Origin: an uncultured Lachnospiraceae bacterium
GTDB lineage: Bacteria; Bacillota; Clostridia; Lachnospirales; Lachnospiraceae
Direction of reading: 5' to 3'
Assembly (NCBI GenBank): GCA_910586585.1
Contig: CAJUKA010000013.1
Span: forward strand, 16,795 to 80,794
Length of the DNA stretch: 64,000 nucleotides
A program made the translations under genes and the position numbers. The stretch's first letter is position 1. Every line of letters begins with the position of its first letter. Shown here piece by piece: positions 1 to 9,408 of the stretch. Below the pieces are notes generated by a model that had not been told where the DNA came from, ran no database searches, and saw only the letters and a program-made list of their open reading frames with translations.

Positions 1-3000
1 GGTTTTCTGTAATAATCCTCCTGATACCTATCTTTTTGCATCATCTTATAGAGATAGGCAGTTATCTTACTCTTTTTGCGCTCACGTTCTTCTTTGTGAT
101 TTCTATAATCCCGCAGCAGCCGTCCTTGAAAATCCCTTAGCTCCTTTGTACCAAGCAGCGTGATATCTGTCTCCCACTGCGGTTCATGACTGCATACAAA
201 ATCCTCATATTCTGCAAGGGTACTCAAGTTTTCACCCAATCCCTTTAATCTGTGCTCAACTTTTTTGATATCCTCCTTGATATTTCTGATTCGAAAATCA
301 ATTTGATTCATTTCTGACTCAAATTCTGTTGTCTTGATTTCCTCCTTCGCAAGTGGTTCCTCTATCCCACATTTTTCCAGCATATCTTTTTTCTTTGTGG
401 TGATGCCGCTTTGACAGACTGCAGTTTCCTTATCTTCATCATTCCACTGCCTATCTTTTATTTTCCATTTATTTCTCCTGTCTTCAAGCAAAATCTCCTG
501 ATGAGTCTGTTCCTTTTCATCATAAATGATGCCCTCCCAGTCCTGTTTTGAAAGAGCATATTTCTTTGACATGCGATCAAGCTCTTTTTGCAGTTTATTT
601 AGACTTGCTAAGGTCTTTTGAAGCTGCTGCTCCAAGTCCTGTACCTGCATAGACATTTTGGAAGTAATCGCCTCAAATCTTGCCTCCTGCTCCTGTGCTG
701 TCGCCGGCAAAGGAATATCCTCTATTTGTGCGGCATTTTGATAACCTTCATAAATGCTGCGTTTATTCTGATATTCCAGTGCCTTTCTGTCAAGTTCAGT
801 ATGTGCACGCTCAATACTCTTAAGACGTTCCTGGCTTGTTTCCAAAGCGTCCTTGATTCGTTTTCTGTTCTGCTCATGCCGTTCTTGCTCCTTCTGGCTG
901 CGATTTAGCTGTTCCATACATTCCAAGTATGCCTCATACTCGCTGCAGAACAGTGCAAACTCTTTGTCACGTCTCTGCATTTTTTCTAATAATACTTGTT
1001 CTTTTGCAATATCCGCTGCAAGCTTATTTATTTGCTCCTCATTTTTTTGCACATCACTTTTTAAGGTATAGATTGTTCTGCGAATTTCTTCTGCTGTAGC
1101 TTCCATCTCTGACAGTTGTGCTGCATTTTTATCGTATACTTCCTTTGTTAACTTTTGATTTTTCAGTCGCTCTCTTTTCTTGAAGTATTCCTCATACTCT
1201 TTCCTGCGCACTGCTATTTGTTCATTCTTTTCCTGAATTTGCATTTCCTTTTCCATTATCAGCAGCCGAAGCGCTTCTTCGTCAAGCAGTTTTTCATTAA
1301 ACCACAAGAAGAAATGAACCCCCTGAAGCACAAGAAGACCACTATCCTTCTGTGCAACTATCTCCTCAAGCTGCTCACGCAGTATAATCGGAATTGGAAA
1401 TGATGTATATATCTCCCTGTCGTGTTCAGACAACACTTTCATGTCCTGTTTTGACAAAATCAACGCATAGGGTAAAAATGGCTGTCTGCGCACAATCTCC
1501 TCATTCTTTTGCAGAGAATAACCATTTTTCTTTAGCCAATCCATACCATAAATCACATGAATATTCAGCCGCTCAAACAACGCTAGAATTTCTTTGGGAA
1601 GTTCGAGCACTTTTCCCTGTGTCAGACGTATAAACTCTTTTTGCAGCGCATCTTCTTCTTTTTCTAATTTTCGCTTTGCCTGGTCACATACTGCAAGCTT
1701 TTTATCTACCGCAGCAAAAATTCTGTCCAAATTCCACTGTTCATTTATCGTGATATCAAAATAACGCATCATAACAAGCCGTTCCGAAAGCTCTTTCTCC
1801 AAATCTGCCTTCTCCCGCTCCAAATCCGCAATCATAAAATTTTGGCGAATCTGTTCCTGCTGCTTGTCCTCGATATCGCGAAGCAGTGATTTCTGCCGTT
1901 CATTTGCCGCCTCATGCTGTTTTCTATGCGCAGTACAGCTTCTTGTCCCCTCTTCAAGTTCTTTCTGATACTGTTCCTTCTTTATATCCAAAAATCCCGG
2001 CTCATATTCTCCAATAATTGTTCTGGCATATGACTCCTGAAACGTTTTATTGAAGCTCTCCTCAATCCGCCCAAAACCATTCATTCGCTCTTTGTAGGTG
2101 CTGATTCTGGATATCAACTGAATTATCATCTCATCCAGCCATTGCTCTTTATTCGTAAGCTCCTGTAATTTTTTAGTTTCTGCCTCACAATCGGCTTCAT
2201 TTTGTTCCAACTGCTTTGTCATATCCTCGGCAAGCTGCCCATAATAACGATTTAATGCCCTTCCAAGCGCTATCCGTTCAGGTTCCAGTTTCCCCTCGCC
2301 TTCATGCAGTACCTTAAGCCGTTCTCTGATAAAAAGCTCATCTTGGCGTACTTCCTCGACCTGCTCTTCCTGCTTTGCAAGCTCCATCTTGTGCAGCAAC
2401 CTCTCGATTCGCTGCATTTCTTCCTCCAGTGTATCCCGTTCCATCCCAATCATATCGCGGTTGCTCACATGAAACCAAAGCAAATCCATCAGGTTTTGAA
2501 TTTCGTAAGAGTACTTCTCATACGCAATGCGTGCAAGTTTTTCATCACATTCTGCCATATCATCAAGCAGTCGGGCCTTTGCCTCATCTTGCTCTGCCTC
2601 CATGCGTACAAGCAATGCACGAAAGCCTGCGATACTGTTTTCCTGCTCCTCCACCTTGTCAGTCATCAGTTTGTATTCACTGGCAGAAGAAAAAATCTCC
2701 GCCGCATCCTCTTTAAACTGGCATATTGTATTTCTGCGTGCAATCTTCGACTGATTTGCCTTGTAGGAAATCACATATTTTTCTATGATATTCTGAAATT
2801 CCTTCATGCGGTCTTTTTCTCGGTTCAGTTTACTCTCCACCGCGTCCAAAAACCATTTTTCAATCAGTCCCTTCTCGTCACGGCAGTCAGAAAAAAGTTC
2901 AGAAAGTCCAGATTCCTTTAAATTAACCTTCTTAATAATATTTTCCCACTCTTTATAATAAATCTGATACTCTGCAAGTTTATCAAAATACTGCTTGGAC

Positions 3001-3524
3001 TGAGCGCTGTTGTTCATATCATAATAACTGAACTTGACCGCATGATCTTTTTTGTATGATTCAAAAAGCTGCCTGCATTCACGATAGCTTTTCAATACAA
3101 TTTCTTTATTCTTTTTCTCAACTACAGGCAGGCTGTAAATATCCTGCGCACACCTTTCGCGATACTCACAAATAAAATGGATTAATTCCAAGCGGTTGTT
3201 TTCATCTTCCGCCTCCTCCTGACTTCTGCGCACCATCATTCCTGTCAGGCAATACCCTGCTCCGCGATCAAGTTTCCACTCTACCATAATAAACGTGGGT
3301 TTGCTGGTGGTAAAATAGCTGTCAAAGGGCCTGTCTTTGGCATCACGGTAGCGTTTATGCACAAATGGGGCCGTCATCATCTGCACCAGCACAGACTTTC
3401 CGCCCCCGTTTTGCAGCGACATCAGCGTGCTTCTGCCTTGCATTTGAAATATATCGTCACTGATGCGCATTGTATTATTATTGTAATTTAGATTGATAAA
3501 TCGTACTGCATTTATTTTACTCAT
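1..3524 (-). CDS. jetC: Wadjet JetC, SMC/MukB-like ATPase (C-terminus off window)
   Basis: About 1174 codons are visible and the frame is open to the left edge, so the end is missing. The N-terminus carries a Walker A motif, QNGGGKS, at about residues 38-44, followed by very long Glu/Lys/Gln-rich coiled-coil stretches and a less charged middle (about residues 590-690) that could be the hinge. This is the plan of the SMC-like subunit of Wadjet (JetABCD, also MksBEFG), which extrudes plasmid DNA so that JetD can cut it. The start has a strong AGGAGG site and overlaps the jetB end by 8 bp, which implies translational coupling. The family call rests on the Walker motif, coiled coil and neighbours; Walker B and the signature motif lie beyond the edge. 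Confidence 0.88.
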   Translation of the reverse strand, partial: MSKINAVRFINLNYNNNTMRISDDIFQMQGRSTLMSLQNGGGKSVLVQMMTAPFVHKRYRDAKDRPFDSYFTTSKPTFIMVEWKLDRGAGYCLTGMMVRRSQEEAEDENNRLELIHFICEYRERCAQDIYSLPVVEKKNKEIVLKSYRECRQLFESYKKDHAVKFSYYDMNNSAQSKQYFDKLAEYQIYYKEWENIIKKVNLKESGLSELFSDCRDEKGLIEKWFLDAVESKLNREKDRMKEFQNIIEKYVISYKANQSKIARRNTICQFKEDAAEIFSSASEYKLMTDKVEEQENSIAGFRALLVRMEAEQDEAKARLLDDMAECDEKLARIAYEKYSYEIQNLMDLLWFHVSNRDMIGMERDTLEEEMQRIERLLHKMELAKQEEQVEEVRQDELFIRERLKVLHEGEGKLEPERIALGRALNRYYGQLAEDMTKQLEQNEADCEAETKKLQELTNKEQWLDEMIIQLISRISTYKERMNGFGRIEESFNKTFQESYARTIIGEYEPGFLDIKKEQYQKELEEGTRSCTAHRKQHEAANERQKSLLRDIEDKQQEQIRQNFMIADLEREKADLEKELSERLVMMRYFDITINEQWNLDRIFAAVDKKLAVCDQAKRKLEKEEDALQKEFIRLTQGKVLELPKEILALFERLNIHVIYGMDWLKKNGYSLQKNEEIVRRQPFLPYALILSKQDMKVLSEHDREIYTSFPIPIILREQLEEIVAQKDSGLLVLQGVHFFLWFNEKLLDEEALRLLIMEKEMQIQEKNEQIAVRRKEYEEYFKKRERLKNQKLTKEVYDKNAAQLSEMEATAEEIRRTIYTLKSDVQKNEEQINKLAADIAKEQVLLEKMQRRDKEFALFCSEYEAYLECMEQLNRSQKEQERHEQNRKRIKDALETSQERLKSIERAHTELDRKALEYQNKRSIYEGYQNAAQIEDIPLPATAQEQEARFEAITSKMSMQVQDLEQQLQKTLASLNKLQKELDRMSKKYALSKQDWEGIIYDEKEQTHQEILLEDRRNKWKIKDRQWNDEDKETAVCQSGITTKKKDMLEKCGIEEPLAKEEIKTTEFESEMNQIDFRIRNIKEDIKKVEHRLKGLGENLSTLAEYEDFVCSHEPQWETDITLLGTKELRDFQGRLLRDYRNHKEERERKKSKITAYLYKMMQKDRYQEDYYRK

Positions 3525-4233
3525 CGCGGCCTCCTGACAATACTTTGCTGATTCTCTGATAATGATTCTGGTTCAGCAAATTCCAATCCATCAGATTATC
3601 AAGCTTCTTTGTCGTTTTTATCATCTCATCCTCCTGGACATATTCAATCAGCCCCTGATTTTCCAAAAAAAGAAAAATATGGTGCAGAAATCCCTCCTTT
3701 GTCGTTCGCGCACGCGAACCACGCTCATCTGACTTTAGCGCCTCATATGCCTCCTGCATATTGCGAAATGCCAGGCCATTTTTTTCTTCCTCTTCCACAG
3801 AAGTATTCTCAACGCCATTTTTCAATCGGTCTGTCACACAATTTTGCAATTCTCCTACACGGATATAGTCCCTCGACTTGGCACTTGCTCCCTGACCATC
3901 ATAGAATTCCGCCAGAAGTGTTAGAATCACAAACTGCGACAAATAAAAATCCTTGTCTGTACCACCTGACTTGCAAAGAATTTCTTTTAATTTTGCCTTA
4001 GAAAACCCTAAAAATACATTTTCCTCTTTCGGAATCAAATATATGACGTCCCCATACCGTTCAATATTGCTCTGTGCCTGGTCCCCTTGGCTTTTAACCA
4101 AATTCTGAACCTGCTCTTTCTCCACATAAGCCCGATAAAGCGCCGCCGCCTCATCCTCCCGAAGCTCAAAATGCTCTAAAAGATAATAAAAAATCTGCTG
4201 GCTGAGACGGATTTCTTCTATTTCATATGCCAT
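3517..4233 (-). CDS. jetB: Wadjet JetB, MukE-like subunit (DUF6063-type)
   Basis: A 238-residue, acidic, mostly helical protein with no membrane segment. Its size, content and place between the kleisin-like JetA and the SMC-like JetC fit the MukE/winged-helix subunit of a Wadjet complex; the sequence style resembles the DUF6063 family seen in Firmicutes Wadjet operons. By analogy it binds the kleisin and bridges to the ATPase heads. The start has a strong site (AGGGGGATAAA before ATG) and lies 1 bp after the jetA stop, while its own stop overlaps jetC. Such tight packing indicates one polycistronic message and fixed stoichiometry. The function is inferred from family and context rather than from a catalytic motif. 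Confidence 0.8.
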   Translation of the reverse strand: MAYEIEEIRLSQQIFYYLLEHFELREDEAAALYRAYVEKEQVQNLVKSQGDQAQSNIERYGDVIYLIPKEENVFLGFSKAKLKEILCKSGGTDKDFYLSQFVILTLLAEFYDGQGASAKSRDYIRVGELQNCVTDRLKNGVENTSVEEEEKNGLAFRNMQEAYEALKSDERGSRARTTKEGFLHHIFLFLENQGLIEYVQEDEMIKTTKKLDNLMDWNLLNQNHYQRISKVLSGGRDE

Positions 4234-4234
4234 T

Positions 4235-5866
4235 TTATCCCCCTAATTTTACACGAATCACCACATTGGTACAACGTATGGTCTTCTCATTGCCAAACGC
4301 ATCAAGCACCTTCTCAAACTCCACAATCCTTCCGTCATTTGATCGGTCCGTAAAAATCTTCTGTATTTTCCTTCTGTCTGTATGATTGTCTTTGCTATTC
4401 TCTGTCAGAGAAAGAAGCATATCATTTAACTGAAAATCATTTACATGCTCGGTAATAAATTCACGTTTTTCCTTTCGCAGCGTTTCCATGCAGATTTCAC
4501 GGTTTTTTATCAGCTCAACCATAATCTCTTTAAACACATCAATGGATGGAATGCAAGTATTGCGTGATGCTGCATCTTTTTCCAAAAGCGCTTTTAATTC
4601 CACCAAAGACAGACTTCCTTTTTTCAACACTGCATCCAGGATAAAAGCCAAACTATCCTCATATTTTTTGAGTTTTTCCCTCTTTTTGCATTCCAGCTCA
4701 TTCCGCCATTGCTTTTCATCAAAATCCAACAACTCATCTGTATCCTGCACCGCCTTTTTCCTGACTGGACGCTGCAGTTCCATACATTTATTCAAATTAT
4801 AAATTTGGGGAATCTGCCGATGGAACAGTGGTCTGAAAAACAAGTCGATTGATTCAAGATATTGTGGGTTTTCCAAAATCTTGTCATACAGCTCTGTCCG
4901 AATAGAAAAACGTTGAATCAGTGACATCTGCGCAAGAGATTGCAGTTCTCTGTCATACAACAGCTTCAGATCAAAGTGAGAATTTAGAATCTTTTGGTGC
5001 TCATCAATTGTTCGATTCAAATACCGCTCAATAATATGAAGGTTTTCCAGCTTTTCCTCTTCTTTTGCATCAAGCTTGCGCACATTAATGTTCTGCTGTT
5101 CGAGTTCCAATGCCCTAAGTTTTACCATCTCACGGTAGCCTGTAAACTTTTCTTTGGTGTCACCGATGGTTTCCATATTTTCCAACATCAAGGTCTCATA
5201 ATCAGCCACTGAATAACTTAGCGCATTGCGCCGCACACGCAGCATTGCCTCCTCAATTTTTTGGAGCTGTATTCGCATAAAATTAAAGACATTTTTAATT
5301 TCATCCACCGCTTTATCATAGCTTTGTTTTTCTAGATGCATTTTAAAAATCATCTCGTGAATTGTGAGCTTCATGTTGTTCTCGATTTCGAGAGTGGAAA
5401 GCATCAGATTGTAACCATCCTCTGTCAAATAATAAGATGTTCGCTTTACTCCCTCTTCCACATAGATAACACGGTTTGCAATATAGCTGATATTCATGCT
5501 CTTATATGCTCTGTTGTCAAAATCGTATCCCTCAAAATACATTGCTTTGCCTTCGTTTGACAAAATCACATTTACCACAAAATCACCAAGCTTTTTGCAG
5601 TCATCATAAGACATATTTTTTTGAAATCCACCTGAATTGAGGTTGTCAATGTATGCGCCAATATCATCCATTGTACAGCTTTCTTCACGCAGGGATTGTT
5701 CCATAATATACAACATAACCGCAAAAATCATGTTGATTTGTTCATCTGCCTTTACAAAACCATACTGTTTCCAGGTCTGTTTTGCCATGCTGTTCTGCAA
5801 AAGAATCGCATACATTCCAACATGTTTCATTCTTTTGGCAAACTGCTTTAAAAATTCATACTGCAT
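4235..5866 (-). CDS. jetA: Wadjet JetA, kleisin-like (MukF-like) subunit
   Basis: A 543-residue protein. The first ~150 residues look like a winged-helix module. A long helical/coiled region (about 160-330) and a Lys/Glu-rich linker (about 370-410) follow, then a second compact domain. This is the layout of the JetA kleisin that links JetB to the JetC ATPase heads. GGGAGAAACA before ATG supports the start at 5866. It follows jetD after 74 bp and is directly coupled to jetB. I see no enzyme motif, as expected for a structural subunit. The gene order D-A-B-C differs from the A-B-C-D order of the best-studied type I systems, so this may be a type II/III-like form; I cannot assign the subtype from sequence alone. 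Confidence 0.82.
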   Translation of the reverse strand: MQYEFLKQFAKRMKHVGMYAILLQNSMAKQTWKQYGFVKADEQINMIFAVMLYIMEQSLREESCTMDDIGAYIDNLNSGGFQKNMSYDDCKKLGDFVVNVILSNEGKAMYFEGYDFDNRAYKSMNISYIANRVIYVEEGVKRTSYYLTEDGYNLMLSTLEIENNMKLTIHEMIFKMHLEKQSYDKAVDEIKNVFNFMRIQLQKIEEAMLRVRRNALSYSVADYETLMLENMETIGDTKEKFTGYREMVKLRALELEQQNINVRKLDAKEEEKLENLHIIERYLNRTIDEHQKILNSHFDLKLLYDRELQSLAQMSLIQRFSIRTELYDKILENPQYLESIDLFFRPLFHRQIPQIYNLNKCMELQRPVRKKAVQDTDELLDFDEKQWRNELECKKREKLKKYEDSLAFILDAVLKKGSLSLVELKALLEKDAASRNTCIPSIDVFKEIMVELIKNREICMETLRKEKREFITEHVNDFQLNDMLLSLTENSKDNHTDRRKIQKIFTDRSNDGRIVEFEKVLDAFGNEKTIRCTNVVIRVKLGG

Positions 5867-5940
5867 TGTTTCTCCCTATGCTTTGGATATTTTCTAAAAT
5901 TGCTTTTGAAGCAGCGCGAATCGTCTGGTATCATCATTTA

Positions 5941-6927
5941 TCACATCATATCCTCAATATTCAATATCTCCTGGGGAATATATCTGTCACATTCCAGAAT
6001 TTCTTTTATTGTTTGCTGCTGCGGCTGTGAAAACTGGTCCAAAAACAGATTTTCAATCTTTCGGTTTTGCCCCTCTTTTGTAACTGGAAGCTTATCAATA
6101 CCAATACGCTGCGCCTTTGCAAGCATCCGGTCATAAGCGCCTTTCAATATTGCAATTGTATATTGTGTCCCATAAGTTGCAGCAAAACTTTCATAGATTC
6201 CTATCCCTTCATAATCTAAATCACCAAAATAAAGAATTTTATTTTCCTGATGCAGCATATAAGGTTCCCCGCTGATATGAAAGTCAGAAAATGCTGAAAT
6301 AATTCCTTTGCCTGCACCATAAATCAGCGTTCCTACTGTCTCTCCACAAATTTGAAACTGCTCTGTTCCCATCAGGCACTTACGCATACTGTAAAAAGTA
6401 TCTTTATTCTCGATTATCACAAGATTTTGCGGTGTTTTCTTTGTTGCAGAATAATACGCAATTGGCTCTGTTGTCCTGTAATAATTCAAAAAATTGGTAT
6501 CTAGTCCGCAACGCTTCAGAATCTTTTTTCCTTGTTCCTGCTTCAAAAATTTTTCCCTATGCCAGATATCAAAACTGCGCTCATTTTCTGACATCAGCGT
6601 ATGAAAAGGATTCTTTTTGATATAATTATTGAGAAGCAGCACCCATATTCTATCCTGAATGTACTGTTCAATATGGGTCTGATAATAGTCTGTAGAAATA
6701 ACTGGTACAATCTCATAATTCAATTCGTCTAAATATTTTGTCACATCCTGTTTCAGTTCAATAATCCAATATTCTCTATAAAGAGCCGGTGACTTTCCAT
6801 TAATTCCAGACGCTTTCACTGGCTTTATTTGCTGTGATTCAATTAACGCAATCACTTTTGCGTAGAGTTCCTTATAGTCAGAGATGCGATATTTTAATGA
6901 AAGTGCATCAAGATTTATTTTCTTCAT
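5941..6927 (-). CDS. jetD: Wadjet JetD, Toprim nuclease (DUF2220-type)
   Basis: A 328-residue protein whose C-terminal half is a Toprim fold. A Glu lies in the strand LVIIENK (E173) and a GDLD pair in YFGDLDYEGI (D236 and D238), the metal-binding residues of topoisomerase VI-like JetD nucleases. The N-terminal half is an alpha/beta region like the arm domain of the family. In Wadjet, JetD cleaves DNA that the JetABC motor has reeled in. All three acidic residues are present, so activity is expected. It is the first jet gene here, 54 bp after the HD-hydrolase gene. The ribosome site is weak and distant (AAGGA about 13 nt from ATG), so it may be made at lower level than the structural subunits. 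Confidence 0.87.
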   Translation of the reverse strand: MKKINLDALSLKYRISDYKELYAKVIALIESQQIKPVKASGINGKSPALYREYWIIELKQDVTKYLDELNYEIVPVISTDYYQTHIEQYIQDRIWVLLLNNYIKKNPFHTLMSENERSFDIWHREKFLKQEQGKKILKRCGLDTNFLNYYRTTEPIAYYSATKKTPQNLVIIENKDTFYSMRKCLMGTEQFQICGETVGTLIYGAGKGIISAFSDFHISGEPYMLHQENKILYFGDLDYEGIGIYESFAATYGTQYTIAILKGAYDRMLAKAQRIGIDKLPVTKEGQNRKIENLFLDQFSQPQQQTIKEILECDRYIPQEILNIEDMM

Positions 6928-6981
6928 TGATGTGTGCCATTCCTTTTCAAAATCAATCCTTGATTCTGTCTACACTACTTT

Positions 6982-7743
6982 TTATTTAAGATATGTGCTC
7001 ATCTTTTCCCGAATTTTTGCAAATTGTGCATTGGTTTCTGGAAGCGCTGACTGGAAATCCATCAGCTTATCCAGATACCCCTGTTCGCGCACTAACTTGC
7101 GGCTAATGGGATAGACGAGTTCATATACCAATGAAATATGTCCAACTACATTGTCAACTGGTGTTTTTTTCAAACTCCTAAGTACTGCATGTTCTTCATA
7201 AAACGCTTCCATTACTGCCTGTGTCACTTTGCAATGTTTTAAGTCATAGGTTGTCACATTGTAAATTTCCTCAATTGGCACAATAATGTTAACCTTTAAG
7301 ATATCAATCTTGTCCGCATCACGAAGTAAGTCTGCAAACTTTTTTTCACGCTGTGTATAATCGGAGGGAACACGGTATGCACTATGGCACCGTACTGCCT
7401 TTTCTATTAATTCATCTTCCGAATCATCTTCCACATACGCTCTGATTTTTCCTTCTTGGAATAAAATATCCGCACCAAACGCTGCATGATCTATGGACTG
7501 CGCATCTATAAATGTCCCATATCTTTTTAGCTGTTCAAAACGTCCAATATCGTGCAAAAGCCCTGTTAACCACGCTAAATCTATCTCGTTTTCGCCAAAT
7601 CCTGACTGCGCTGCAATCTGCTGGCAAAGCCCACATACGCGATATGTATGAGCAATTTTTAATTTTACTTTTTCATCTGATGCATCATAGCGGCTGGTGT
7701 ATTCTTCAAATGCCTTCAAAGCTTTTTTTCTGTCAATAATCAT
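6982..7743 (-). CDS. HD-domain hydrolase upstream of the Wadjet genes
   Basis: A 253-residue protein with an HD phosphohydrolase signature: a His in AHTYRV (H31), the HD pair in LLHDIGRFEQ (H64-D65), a later His in RCHSAYRV and an Asp in LLRDADKIDIL. HD proteins are metal-dependent phosphohydrolases acting on nucleotides or cyclic nucleotides; the substrate here is unknown. I chose ATG 7743 because AAAGGAG lies 10 nt upstream; longer in-frame starts run through the macrodomain remnant. The ATG overlaps the stop of that remnant (ATGA). It precedes jetD by 54 bp on the same strand, so it is probably co-transcribed with Wadjet, though HD proteins are not a standard Wadjet component and the link may be accidental. 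Confidence 0.85.
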   Translation of the reverse strand: MIIDRKKALKAFEEYTSRYDASDEKVKLKIAHTYRVCGLCQQIAAQSGFGENEIDLAWLTGLLHDIGRFEQLKRYGTFIDAQSIDHAAFGADILFQEGKIRAYVEDDSEDELIEKAVRCHSAYRVPSDYTQREKKFADLLRDADKIDILKVNIIVPIEEIYNVTTYDLKHCKVTQAVMEAFYEEHAVLRSLKKTPVDNVVGHISLVYELVYPISRKLVREQGYLDKLMDFQSALPETNAQFAKIREKMSTYLK

Positions 7744-7946
7744 GTACCAAACACTCCTTTGCATACCCCGTCTTGCAGCCGCCACTCAAATAATAGTTCT
7801 GTTCCCGCTGTTCTGTGAATTGCACCATCAACGCCACCGCCATCAAGCAAACTGCTGTTTGTAGTGTTTACATTTGCATCTACATTATCAATTTTTGTTA
7901 TATCTCCTTTTAAAAGCCTAACCATATCAAATATACCTATTTCCAT
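7740..7946 (-). pseudogene. Macrodomain (ADP-ribose-binding) N-terminal remnant
   Basis: A 68-codon ORF starts like a macrodomain: GDITKI, then NVDANVNTTNSSLLDGGGVD, then AIHRTAG, matching the ADP-ribose-binding strand and glycine loop of that fold. Macrodomains are about 150-180 residues and only the first third is present. Just after the ELLFE segment the reading frame slips; the shifted frame reads GCKTGYAK, the expected next motif, so a small deletion broke the frame. The rest was lost where the HD gene begins. ADP-ribosyl-hydrolase activity is very unlikely. The short product may still serve to couple ribosomes onto the HD start codon. Confidence 0.75.
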
Positions 7947-7958
7947 AGTTTATATTCA

Positions 7959-9176
7959 TCAAAAAAGCTTCGGGTCCATAAAAATAATAACAAGTTCGCA
8001 TTGTTCACCTGACGCGTCAACACCCCAATAATCGGTGTAATATCCATCTCCCATACCCGATGCAAACATTGCTATCATAGAGCCATCCAGCGGATTGTTC
8101 CACATTAAAATATCCCCTGCTTCCCGCTGCACAGATGGATTTTTCTTGAAACTTTCTGCAAACAGTGCTGCAAAATAATCATCATAAATATTGCCACCCT
8201 TATGCTCTTTGTACCAACCATCCAAAAATCTCCAATAACTTTGTGCCGCCTGCTCATCACAAAAACATGCCAAACCACATTCTACTGGAAATCCCGCAAA
8301 TGTTATCTTGTTGTCTTCCTTCTCACCATTCGCCAGCTCATAAGCAACCGCTTCATTGTTATTCAGCTTAAGACGTGCGCCAACAATTCGCATTCCTGCT
8401 AGATGTGAATTCATAATGGAAAGCTGAACTGGATACGTACCTGGACGAATACGTTTTGCCTTCACCAACACTTCTTTTGGATTTTTCAGATAGTATAGGG
8501 GGTCTGCGGTCAAAACTCTGCCCGATGAAAATGTGCACTCTCCCATCGTATATTGCTGTAAATCCTCGGTATTGCCAAAAATATACTGCACAAGTTCTAC
8601 ATCTAGTGCATCTTTACTGATAAATTTCAGATTTTGCTCAAATGCTCGTTGTAATGCCGGCTTCTCGGCATTTTCTTCTTCCTTATCCTTTGCTTCCTGT
8701 ATTTTAGCCTGTTCTTCCCAATATACAGCTTTCTCACTATCTGGCGCTACACCAACTCCATCGCGGTATAGTATCGCAACCTGATGCATCGCATTGGGAT
8801 GTCCTCCCTCTGCCGCTTTTAAAAAATACTCAAACCCTTTTGTTTTGTTCTTTTCAACGCCGTATCCATTCATATATGCCATACCAAGATTGCCCAGTGC
8901 TGTTGTATTCCCCATTTCTGCGGCCTGTTTGTAATAATTTATTCCTTTTGCATAATCTGGCTGCATATGTTTCCCTGCACAATAAATATATCCCAGCTCC
9001 AATAAAGCGTCCTCCATGCCGCCTTCTGCTGCCTTTTCATAATATTCCAACGCCTTATTTAAATCTGGCTGAATATCATTCTCCTCATAACCATTTAAAT
9101 AAAGATCTCCCAAAATCTTTAAGGCTGGCAAAATCCCCTGTTCCGCATCTGCAAACAGTCTTTCCATATCAAACAT
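7959..9176 (-). CDS. Sel1-repeat protein with C-terminal DUF4241 domain
   Basis: 405 residues. Residues about 15-155 form four Sel1/TPR-like repeats (ALxxLGxxYxxG...AxxYYxKAAExG), a helical scaffold for protein contacts. After an acidic linker, residues about 195-405 resemble DUF4241: GRVLTADPLYY, a PVQLSI strand, a YELANGE turn, a VECGLACFCD segment, and the closing GMGDGYYTDYWGVDASGE motif. The function of DUF4241 is unknown; Sel1-DUF fusions are often found among immunity-like or stress proteins, but nothing here proves that. No signal peptide, so cytoplasmic. GGGAG precedes the ATG by 9 nt. It is first in the same-strand run leading to the Wadjet genes, 12 bp before the macrodomain remnant. 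Confidence 0.8.
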   Translation of the reverse strand: MFDMERLFADAEQGILPALKILGDLYLNGYEENDIQPDLNKALEYYEKAAEGGMEDALLELGYIYCAGKHMQPDYAKGINYYKQAAEMGNTTALGNLGMAYMNGYGVEKNKTKGFEYFLKAAEGGHPNAMHQVAILYRDGVGVAPDSEKAVYWEEQAKIQEAKDKEEENAEKPALQRAFEQNLKFISKDALDVELVQYIFGNTEDLQQYTMGECTFSSGRVLTADPLYYLKNPKEVLVKAKRIRPGTYPVQLSIMNSHLAGMRIVGARLKLNNNEAVAYELANGEKEDNKITFAGFPVECGLACFCDEQAAQSYWRFLDGWYKEHKGGNIYDDYFAALFAESFKKNPSVQREAGDILMWNNPLDGSMIAMFASGMGDGYYTDYWGVDASGEQCELVIIFMDPKLF

Positions 9177-9204
9177 CCGTAGCGTCTCCCTTCTATATTT
9201 ATTT

Positions 9205-9233
9205 AATATATCACACTCTATTCATTAACACAA
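9205..9233 (-). promoter_or_regulatory. Candidate promoter for the Sel1/HD/Wadjet run
   Basis: On the minus strand TTGTGT and TATATT are separated by 17 nt, about 30 nt upstream of the Sel1-DUF4241 start. It is the only good sigma-A-like pair I see upstream of this run, so it could drive the whole series. The rest of 9177-9337 holds nothing else I recognise. Confidence 0.45.
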
Positions 9234-9337
9234 CCTCACATTCTCTGTGTCACATGAACTATCGGCGGCAAATTTAGTACCTGTTCCATAAATATGTATC
9301 CGTATATCCCAAGCATTCGACCTAATTTATTAGCACA

Positions 9338-9386
9338 CAAAAAGAAGGATACTGTATCCAAAATAAAAATATCCCTCTTTCTTCTC
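9338..9386 (-). terminator. Putative terminator after the Rpn pseudogene
   Basis: An imperfect hairpin (AGAAAGAGGGATA pairing with TATCC plus TTCTTTTT on the minus strand) lies just past the stop of the truncated Rpn gene. It matches in position the clearer terminator after the intact tandem copy. Confidence 0.5.
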
Positions 9387-9408
9387 TTTTCTTGAATATG
9401 AAAAATAA

